NCBI GenBank assembly: GCA_949286015.1
Contig: CASEBB010000003.1
Location: 22,062 to 86,061 of the forward strand
Length of the DNA: 64,000 nucleotides
DNA from: an uncultured Succinivibrionaceae bacterium
GTDB lineage: Bacteria > Pseudomonadota > Gammaproteobacteria > Enterobacterales > Succinivibrionaceae
Direction of reading: 5' to 3'
Part shown: positions 58,159 through 64,000 of the stretch, in pieces
Layout of the letters: every line of letters starts with the position of its first letter
How positions within the stretch are numbered: the stretch's first letter is position 1
Position numbers and translations under genes: made by a program
Notes under the pieces: generated by a model
Database searches by the model: none
What the model was told of the DNA's origin: nothing
The model's input: only the letters and a program-made list of their open reading frames with translations

Positions 58159-59088
58159 ATGGCCTTAAAGCCGACTCAGGTGCCAACCTCTACCACAGAG
58201 GACGAGCACGAGCACGATCTCCGCGATGCCTTCGTGGACGAAGACGACGCTGAAGATTGGGAAGACTACGATGAGATCGACTATGAGGAGGACTATGCGC
58301 CCAGCAAAGGCCGCTACCTCTTCAAAGTCGAACTGCAAAACTCAGCATCACCCGTCTGGCGCCGTCTGGTGCTATATGACAACTTCACTCTTGCATCCCT
58401 CAATGATGACATCCTTGATGCTTTCGACATCGCTATCGATGATGAGAGAACCATGCGGTTCTATCAGGATGACAAGTTCCACAAGGGATTGAGCATAGTT
58501 AGTTATAAATACGGAGCAGATCCTAATCCTACCTTGCGTCAAGTGGTACAGCAGGTGATGCCTTTCGGCTATATCGTTGACACCCCTGACTATCCTAAGC
58601 GCAGCCCCCGCTTCTTGATCACGGTCGAGAAGTTCATCCATGATGATAGTGAGCTGCCAGCTGACTTAGTCATGGAGCAAGGCAACATCGACGACGATAT
58701 CCCTGAGCGCTTTTTCCTGCTCAAGGTGCAGCTCTTAGACTTTGAGCCGCAAATCTGGCGTCGCATCCTCATCTCAAACAAGCAGCGCTTTTTGGACTTG
58801 CACTACGAGATTCAGCGTGAGTTTGGCTGGAAAGACAATGGCTTAGCTGGCTTCTTTACCGGTAAAGGCTTTCGTGGCGAGATTTGTCGCACAGAAGATT
58901 TCCTAGACTCCCCCACTCCTAACCCCAAACTCTACCGCTATCTGCGTGAAGGCCTGTCCTTTGGCTATATTTTCGACTTCAACGACAAGTGGCAGCATTG
59001 GATCACGGTCGAAAAAGTGGTGTCAGACAAGAGCGAGCTGTCTAAAAAGCTGATTTGGGCCAAAGGCGATAACGTGCTGCCATACTAA
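58159..59088 (+). CDS. pRiA4b ORF-3-like protein A3 (two domains)
   Basis: 309 residues from ATG 58159 (MALKPTQVPTSTTEDE). An upstream in-frame start inside B2 is rejected by homology to A2. An acidic N-terminus precedes a first degenerate domain (GRYLFKVELQNSASPVWRRLVL). The second domain has IWRRILISNKQRFLDLHYEIQ but IFDFNDKWQHWITVEK in place of DYGDDW. The C-terminus stops at GDNVLPY, about 10 residues shorter than A2 and without its acidic tail. It is probably translationally coupled to B2. Confidence 0.86.
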   Translation: MALKPTQVPTSTTEDEHEHDLRDAFVDEDDAEDWEDYDEIDYEEDYAPSKGRYLFKVELQNSASPVWRRLVLYDNFTLASLNDDILDAFDIAIDDERTMRFYQDDKFHKGLSIVSYKYGADPNPTLRQVVQQVMPFGYIVDTPDYPKRSPRFLITVEKFIHDDSELPADLVMEQGNIDDDIPERFFLLKVQLLDFEPQIWRRILISNKQRFLDLHYEIQREFGWKDNGLAGFFTGKGFRGEICRTEDFLDSPTPNPKLYRYLREGLSFGYIFDFNDKWQHWITVEKVVSDKSELSKKLIWAKGDNVLPY

Positions 59089-59251
59089 AATGTGGCACTT
59101 AAAACCACGCGCGGACGCTGACTCGCCAAGCGCTAGCACGTAGCACGTAGCGCTTAGCTCTTGGCCATGAGCGCTACTCTACGCTAAGGCTACGGCCACA
59201 ACCACAGGGCATGAGCTCACTTTAGCCTCATGCTGTATTGAGACCTTTTAT

Positions 59252-59893
59252 ATGAGACACGATCAGCTGATTGAGACTCTCGTTGCCCTGATGGGCAACG
59301 ATCCCTTTGTAGCTCACAAGCTCAGCTCTTTGACGGCGCGCCGCTTTAAGGCTGACAAGAAAGCACTTGAGGGCCGCGAGATCAATCAAGATTTTGGCGA
59401 GAGCCTTGAGCGCAAGACCTTTCCTAAGCCTTCCTGCTATTACCAGCTTAAGGTCACCTTAAAGGACACCTCGGCCCCTTGCTGGCGTCGTATCATCATT
59501 CCTGATACCGCGCGCCTGTCTGACCTGCACGACGAAATTAAGTACCGCTTCGATTACTTCGGTGCGCGCATGGCTCAGTTCTACTGGCCAAAAGAGCGGG
59601 TCTATATTGCTGACACCGAGGGCGATATGTGCGAAGAGTACAAGCTGGTGCCTGACTACAAGTTAAGTGACGTCCTCTCTGTAGGCATGCGCATAAGCTA
59701 CACCTTCGACTTCCAGTACTTCTACGAGCACACCATTCTCGTCGAAAAGGAGCTCAAGAGCCCCGACGAAGTCTCCAAGCGCCTTGCCATGGAAAAAGGC
59801 GAGGATCCATACGAGCTGCATGGCGACTTCAAAGACTTCGATGATGACTTTGATGAGTTTGATGACGACCTCGCGGACGAAGACGACAAATAG
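59252..59893 (+). CDS. pRiA4b ORF-3-like protein C (divergent, one domain)
   Basis: 213 residues. A helical N-terminus of its own (DQLIETLVALMGNDPFVAHKL) is followed by one family domain (CYYQLKVTLKDTSAPCWRRIII, LSDLHDEIKYRFDYF). The FDFGDxW block is altered to FDFQYFYEHTILVEK. The tail is an Asp/Phe-rich acidic repeat (FKDFDDDFDEFDDDLADEDDK). The ribosome site is weak. It lies 160 bp past A3 and ends the array. Confidence 0.84.
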   Translation: MRHDQLIETLVALMGNDPFVAHKLSSLTARRFKADKKALEGREINQDFGESLERKTFPKPSCYYQLKVTLKDTSAPCWRRIIIPDTARLSDLHDEIKYRFDYFGARMAQFYWPKERVYIADTEGDMCEEYKLVPDYKLSDVLSVGMRISYTFDFQYFYEHTILVEKELKSPDEVSKRLAMEKGEDPYELHGDFKDFDDDFDEFDDDLADEDDK

Positions 59894-60018
59894 CAAGGCA
59901 ACCGTAGCTTAGTCTCAGCTTAAGCCCAACAGAGGCCTCTCCCTCACCCCACTCCCATATCCACAACTAAGAGTGGCCAGCGCCATTTAGCACATCACTA
60001 CATCAGACCTCAGGGTGA

Positions 60019-60130
60019 GTAGCTAATCTAAAAGCGCCTGACGGCGCCTTATCTTGAGAATAGCGCCTCAGCAAAGGCTTGCTCTCAGGGTAAAACACCT
60101 GATTGGAGGCAGTTACCTCCTTTGCGCTGG
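60019..60130 (-). repeat. dispersed repeat family 1, copy D
   Basis: Inverted copy between the array and ftsL. It keeps AAAGGAGGTAACTGCC, CAGGTGTTTTACCCTGAG, TTTGCTGAGGCGC, AAGATAAGGCGCC and GGCGCTTTTAGATTAGC, but lacks the CCCCAAAAGCAAATCTC start. It is the most truncated copy. Confidence 0.84.
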
Positions 60131-60194
60131 GCTTCAGTTCGCTGGCATGACCAACGCCCTATCACTCCCCTAATCCCTTTCCCTCTTCCCCGCT

Positions 60195-60239
60195 AAAAGC
60201 AAATACGGCAGCCCCCACTAAGCGCAGAGACTGCCGTAT
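60195..60239 (-). terminator. terminator of rsmH-ftsL
   Basis: On the minus strand, ATACGGCAG pairs with CTGCCGTAT and is followed by TTGCTTTTA, 40 nt after the ftsL stop. It shows that rsmH-ftsL is a transcription unit separate from ftsI. Confidence 0.78.
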
Positions 60240-60277
60240 GGCGGCGCTGTCAGCGCCCTCTCTTCACCGTTTCGTGG

Positions 60278-61801
60278 CTACTGGTGATGCAGCGAGATCA
60301 CCTGCTCACTATTGGTCTTTGGTGACTGCATCTGCAGCTTGTTCGACGCATACGCTCTAATCTTGGCATGCTCCGTTAAGCTCTGGCGCGTAGCCATTAA
60401 GTTCAGCCACTCCTTTTCGAGGTTGGCGTTGTTGAGCGTAATGTCGTTTAACTGCGAGGTCAGATCACGTGTCTCTTGCACCTGATACACCTTCATCAGG
60501 CACAGCACACAGGCCAAAACCGCTAGGCCATATACCAGCCAGTGCGCTAAAAAGTCCTGACAAATCAGCGGCAGCAGACGTGGCTTGCGCTCTCTGTTGC
60601 CCGCAGCGCTCATGGTAACCGTGCTTCTAAAGCACTCCTTACCAGGCAAATACGGCAGCGTCGCCACCATGTTCGGATCAAAGTGAGGCTTGTCAGCATC
60701 TTCAGCAGCCGCTGTGCCACTACCCACCGCCACATTGTCCGTACCAGTGCGCAATTGCTCACTGACCACCGACACATTGCCCGTAATAAAGTCTTCAGCC
60801 TCAATGAGGCCCTTTTCATCCTCAGCATCCAACAGCGTTGGTGCCTTTGGCTGTGGCAGCGCCATCAGCTCCACATCAGAGGACAGCAGGCTAAACTGTG
60901 GTGGGCGTGGCCCATTGTTAGGGCTACTCATCGCCACGAGGTCGGCCGTTTGCGCCTCATAGCGTTGCGCCTGTAAGCGGCTATGCCGCTCATAGCGCTC
61001 GCGGGCTTCACCCTCATAGAGATTGGCTACCACCACGCGGTTAGTGTCTTTGCTAAGAGCCGCAGCCTCTTGGGCATTGAGAGCTACCAGTGCAGGCTCG
61101 CCACTTGTAGGAAAGGTCAGTGACTCACCCACGACATGCAGCGTTGGCCCTGTCTCGTCATTACCGTCAGCCGCGTCACCAGCCTCCAGCGCCGCCGCAA
61201 CACTGGCGTCAGCAGCAATCTCCTCGCTCGCGCCTGCAGTCGCATCCTGCGCAGCCGCATCTTGCTTGGTGGCAGCAGACAGAGCAGTCTCACTCTCTGC
61301 GACCATCATGGCAGAAGCCTGCTCCTGCACCTCAGGCGCATCCGTGACCGGCACCGCGTCCGCTGTCTCTGCTGTCTCTGTTGCTGCTGCCGTTGCCGCT
61401 GCAGCACGCGCGGCTGCGGTCTCTACGGTGTCAGTAGCATCATCTTCCCTGACCACCATTGCAGCTGTAGCTGCGTCAGCAGCCACCACCGCCTCGTCGT
61501 CATCGGCGCCCGCAAAGACACTAGCAGCCACTTCTGCAAGGCGCTGTTGCAACGCTGCATCCAGCCCCTCAAGTGGCGACACGTAATCATCGGCCTCAGC
61601 TTCGGCCTCTTCCTGCAGCTGACGTGGAATTGGGTGTGCGCGCAACTGCGTCACACTCACGTCTTCCACGCTCACGCCACTTAACGCTGGCGCTTGCAGG
61701 GCAGCATCATGCTCTTGCTCTAAGCTGGAGCCTAACTTGGGTAAGCGCTCTAAATTGAGCTCCTCACCTCGATCACGGCGGCGGGAAAAGAGAGATCGCA
61801 T
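60278..61801 (-). CDS. ftsL: cell division protein FtsL with very long N-terminal extension
   Basis: FtsL forms the FtsQLB complex that activates FtsWI. The C-terminal 90 residues match the family: one membrane helix (about 419-438, WLVYGLAVLACVLCLM), a periplasmic coiled coil (LTSQLNDITLNNANLEKEW, LNLMATRQSL) and the ending IRAYASNKLQMQSPK. E. coli FtsL has 121 residues; this has 507. The added cytoplasmic part, about 415 residues, is Ala/Asp/Glu/Thr-rich and acidic. ATG 61801 has GGGGGAG 6 nt upstream and touches the rsmH stop, so the two genes are coupled. Confidence 0.9.
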   Translation of the reverse strand: MRSLFSRRRDRGEELNLERLPKLGSSLEQEHDAALQAPALSGVSVEDVSVTQLRAHPIPRQLQEEAEAEADDYVSPLEGLDAALQQRLAEVAASVFAGADDDEAVVAADAATAAMVVREDDATDTVETAAARAAAATAAATETAETADAVPVTDAPEVQEQASAMMVAESETALSAATKQDAAAQDATAGASEEIAADASVAAALEAGDAADGNDETGPTLHVVGESLTFPTSGEPALVALNAQEAAALSKDTNRVVVANLYEGEARERYERHSRLQAQRYEAQTADLVAMSSPNNGPRPPQFSLLSSDVELMALPQPKAPTLLDAEDEKGLIEAEDFITGNVSVVSEQLRTGTDNVAVGSGTAAAEDADKPHFDPNMVATLPYLPGKECFRSTVTMSAAGNRERKPRLLPLICQDFLAHWLVYGLAVLACVLCLMKVYQVQETRDLTSQLNDITLNNANLEKEWLNLMATRQSLTEHAKIRAYASNKLQMQSPKTNSEQVISLHHQ

Positions 61802-61802
61802 A

Positions 61803-62780
61803 TTACTCCCCCTCAACTGTTGCAGGGGCTGCTAAACGCTCTGCTACGCGTAAGGTAGCCGAGCGGGCACGCACGTTGGTGCTTAATTCTTCTGCGGAAG
61901 CCTTTTGGGCGTGGCCTACCACCTCAAGCGTGGCGCTCTTTAAACGCACCGCCTCAAGCTGCTCTGCGGTCAGCGGAATGTGTGCTGGGATTTTCTCGCC
62001 TTCGCTTTGCTCGCGGAAAAAGGTCTTCACAATGCGATCCTCAAGCGAGTGGAAGGAGATCACACACAAACGCCCATGTGGAGCTAAAGCTTGCAGCGCT
62101 GCCGCTAGCGCTTGTTTGAGCTCATCGAGCTCCGCATTCACCTCAATGCGCAGCGCCTGAAAGCAGCGCGTGGCCTTGTGCTTAGGGGTAGGTTTGCCAG
62201 GGATGGCCGCAGCAATCACCTGTGCCAAATCCTTAGTGGTGGTAAAAGGCGTGATTGCGCGCCGCTGCACAATGGCACGGGCGACCTTGGTGGCAAAGCG
62301 CTCTTCGCCATAAACCTTAAAGACGTAAGCTAACTGCTTCTCATCGTAGGTGGCGATGACGCTCTGCGCACTCTTCTCTGCGCTTTGATCCATGCGCATA
62401 TCAAGAGGGCCGTCCTTGTCAAAGGAAAAGCCGCGCTCCCCATCGTCAAGCTGTGGCGAGGACACACCAATGTCCAGCAAGATGCCGTCAATTTTCCCGA
62501 GGAGGCCCCTGCTCTCACAGACACTCTTAAGCTGAGAAAACGGTGTGTGCACCATGGTAAAACGGCTGTCTTCACGCGCTAGAGCATTGCCCACTTCGAC
62601 AGCGGCTAAATCGCGGTCTAAGCCAATGAGGCGGCCCTGAGGCCCTAAGCGTGAGAGGATTTGTCGCGAGTGACCGCCACGCCCAAAGGTGCCGTCAAGG
62701 TACACACCATCTTCCTTGATGCGTAGCCCTTGCATGCACTCATTTAGCAGCACAGGGATGTGAGTCAGAGCAGCTGCCAT
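61803..62780 (-). CDS. rsmH: 16S rRNA (cytosine-1402-N4)-methyltransferase RsmH
   Basis: RsmH (MraW) methylates C1402 in the 30S P site. It has 325 residues (E. coli 313). It opens THIPVLLNECMQGL, with SAM motif YLDGTFGRGGHSR, DIGVSSPQLDDGERGFSF (split by the SSPQLD motif) and CVISFHSLEDRIVK near the end. ATG 62780 has AAGGAT 6 nt upstream; the in-frame start at 62801 is less supported. It is first in the dcw cluster here, as mraZ is absent. Confidence 0.96.
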   Translation of the reverse strand: MAAALTHIPVLLNECMQGLRIKEDGVYLDGTFGRGGHSRQILSRLGPQGRLIGLDRDLAAVEVGNALAREDSRFTMVHTPFSQLKSVCESRGLLGKIDGILLDIGVSSPQLDDGERGFSFDKDGPLDMRMDQSAEKSAQSVIATYDEKQLAYVFKVYGEERFATKVARAIVQRRAITPFTTTKDLAQVIAAAIPGKPTPKHKATRCFQALRIEVNAELDELKQALAAALQALAPHGRLCVISFHSLEDRIVKTFFREQSEGEKIPAHIPLTAEQLEAVRLKSATLEVVGHAQKASAEELSTNVRARSATLRVAERLAAPATVEGE

Positions 62781-63825
62781 AAATATCCTTAGGTGAGCCA
62801 CTGGCTATCAGCTCGTAGCGCCAAACCAACCTTAAACGTAAACGATGGGATCAGCCTCTAGGTGCGCTCCGCCGCTGAAGCTGGCGTAACGCGTTAGACT
62901 CAGGTGGTATGGTGCTTTGCGCTCATAAAACACAGAAGCTACCTTGTGTCACCGCAGCTCTCTTATGCCGGTGGGCCTCGAGATGGAGCCTTACTTAGGG
63001 TAAATCCACTGCGAAACAGTCAGTGGGCAGGCTCATGGCTATGCGGTTTTACCCCCTACGCAGACTGTAGCGCCGCTGTCTTGCCTACTTAAAAGTAGCG
63101 GCCTTTTGGCTGGCAGGAGGTGGGTGCACGCAGCAAAATGTCATCGTGCGTGCTGGCAACATGCTGGGGTATGCGGTCGTAATTTAAGTCACAACTGCTA
63201 TCTAAGTGCCTTTTGTACCACGTGAGAGTGCCGCTCTGTTGCCTTCTTCGGCAAGCAATAGAGCACACTCTGATCATGGTGAAAATTTTAAGAGATTCAC
63301 TAAATTTTCTCAAATCCCATATTTAAGCCGCATACTGTGAGGTGAGGCTGTTTTGTATGTGCCCTTATCTAGGGAAAATCACGTACATTCGCCTTTTACA
63401 GCTATTTTTCCTTGCCATCGCCCCCAGCGGCATTGGTCGCGCGTTTACAAGGCTGCACTTGCGCGCCAATCTTTAGCGGGAAGTTGTCTAGCTACCTCAT
63501 AACGTCTTTTCCCTGCACCACGCCCTTATTTACGCCCAAGTAGCTCTCGCCTCTCTTGGCTAGCTACATCGCATCTTACCCAAAATTGTCGTGGTTATTT
63601 TCACTCTGCTCTGCCAAGTGCAGCTGTGCCGTCGGCTGCTGCTGCCATATACCCATTACGCCTGATCTGAAAATAATAATCTGCGCTATTTGCTAGCAAC
63701 ATCACGTTTTTTGTGGCTGAGCTTGAGCACAGTTAAGCCCTTTTTTGGTGCTTTGCGTCCCAGAGGCGTTTCTACGCTACCCCGCACGAGAAGATGCGTG
63801 GCTGCCAAATATTGTGACTTTTGCT
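62781..63825. other. leader region upstream of rsmH, no mraZ
   Basis: About 1 kb without a protein-like frame on either strand. A CTCGAGATGGAGCC element lies near 62978. AT-rich sequence at 63280-63340. It may carry the dcw leader transcript. Confidence 0.45.
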
Positions 63826-63854
63826 TATTTACACTGTTTGGCACAATTTGTCAA
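63826..63854 (-). promoter_or_regulatory. candidate promoter reading toward rsmH
   Basis: On the minus strand, perfect TTGACA (63854-63849), a 17-bp spacer and TAAATA (63831-63826). The -10 match is weak. It would give a leader of about 1 kb to rsmH. Confidence 0.35.
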
Positions 63855-63904
63855 ATTTAGAGGTGCTGGTATGGCGAATGGTTAGCACTGCTGGCTATAC
63901 GTTT

Positions 63905-64000
63905 TGACCTAGAGTTGTCGGCGCATGCCCCACTCGTAAGAGTGGGGTTAGCCGACATTTAGTATTGGGGCTTTAGCCAAGCACAGCGTACACACATCCT
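63905..64000 (-). mobile_element. possible end of an IS200/IS605-type element with hairpin RNA
   Basis: A two-tier hairpin lies at 63916-63957: outer arms TGTCGGC/GCCGACA, inner arms CCCCACTC/GAGTGGGG. On the minus strand a short open frame from the window edge ends with TAA at 63950-63948, inside the hairpin. This resembles the way the 3' end of tnpB overlaps its guide RNA and right-end hairpin, followed by a TCAAA tract. The element, if real, continues beyond the window. A plain structured terminator is the alternative. Confidence 0.3.

Noticed and set aside
54611..59893. A transposon with its own transposase or resolvase
   Set aside because: Despite the TnpR-like family name, no catalytic serine-recombinase or DDE motif was seen in these proteins.
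61023..61586. Plus-strand Ala/Ser-rich protein opposite ftsL
   Set aside because: It is the complement of the Ala-rich FtsL extension. Long antisense frames are expected in such GC-biased codons.

Overview
The window reads as a chromosomal segment of a gammaproteobacterium. Three blocks point there: thyA–ptsP–rppH–mutH in the order known from E. coli, the rpsP–rimM–trmD–rplS operon beside ffh, and a nearly complete division and cell-wall (dcw) cluster. A MotX-like Sel1 protein (sodium-driven polar flagella), acnB, mdh and an AMPK-type CBM48 protein fit an Aeromonadales-like lineage. Succinivibrionaceae is my best guess, but this is inference and no marker was searched. Coding density is low for a bacterium: many gaps of 0.3-1.6 kb hold repeats, hairpins and terminators instead of genes.

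Layout. 0.2-10.5 kb: thyA, an unknown gene where E. coli has lgt, ptsP and rppH on the minus strand, then a gene of unknown function and mutH on the plus strand. 12.1-14.5 kb: a CBM48 protein, two tandem initiator tRNA-Met genes with promoter and terminators, and an unknown minus-strand gene. 14.6-19.2 kb: rplS, trmD, rimM, rpsP and ffh. 19.6-26.0 kb: motX-like, mdh and acnB, each with its own terminator. 26.5-62.8 kb: ampD, lpxC and the dcw cluster, read right to left as rsmH, ftsL, [inserted block], ftsI, murE, murF, mraY, murD, ftsW, murG, murC, ftsQ, ftsA, ftsZ. Neither ddl (between murC and ftsQ) nor mraZ (before rsmH) is present.

The most unusual part is 52.4-59.9 kb. Between ftsL and ftsI lies a block of opposite-strand genes: one unknown 565-aa protein, then six tandem genes with plasmid pRiA4b ORF-3-like domains (also called IS1096 passenger TnpR-like). 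They alternate between a two-domain type with an acidic N-terminus and a one-domain type with a very basic N-terminus, so a two-gene cassette appears to have been duplicated. The first copy carries a +1 frameshift at a UGA-C.

Several dcw proteins are enlarged. FtsI has about 450 extra cytoplasmic residues including a Gln/Tyr-rich repeat region, FtsL about 415 extra cytoplasmic residues, MurE a roughly 185-residue insertion plus a Lys/Ala tail, and MurD a roughly 175-residue Ala/Lys/Pro tail. The catalytic motifs all look intact.

The gaps hold two dispersed repeat families (about 125 bp in four copies, about 150-185 bp in three copies), tandem arrays (71 bp x6, about 170 bp x3, 241 bp x2), a (CTTG)6 tract before murG, and a recurrent core motif CTCGAGATAAGGCGC. 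The right edge carries a two-tier hairpin that could be the end of an IS200/IS605-type element continuing outside the window.
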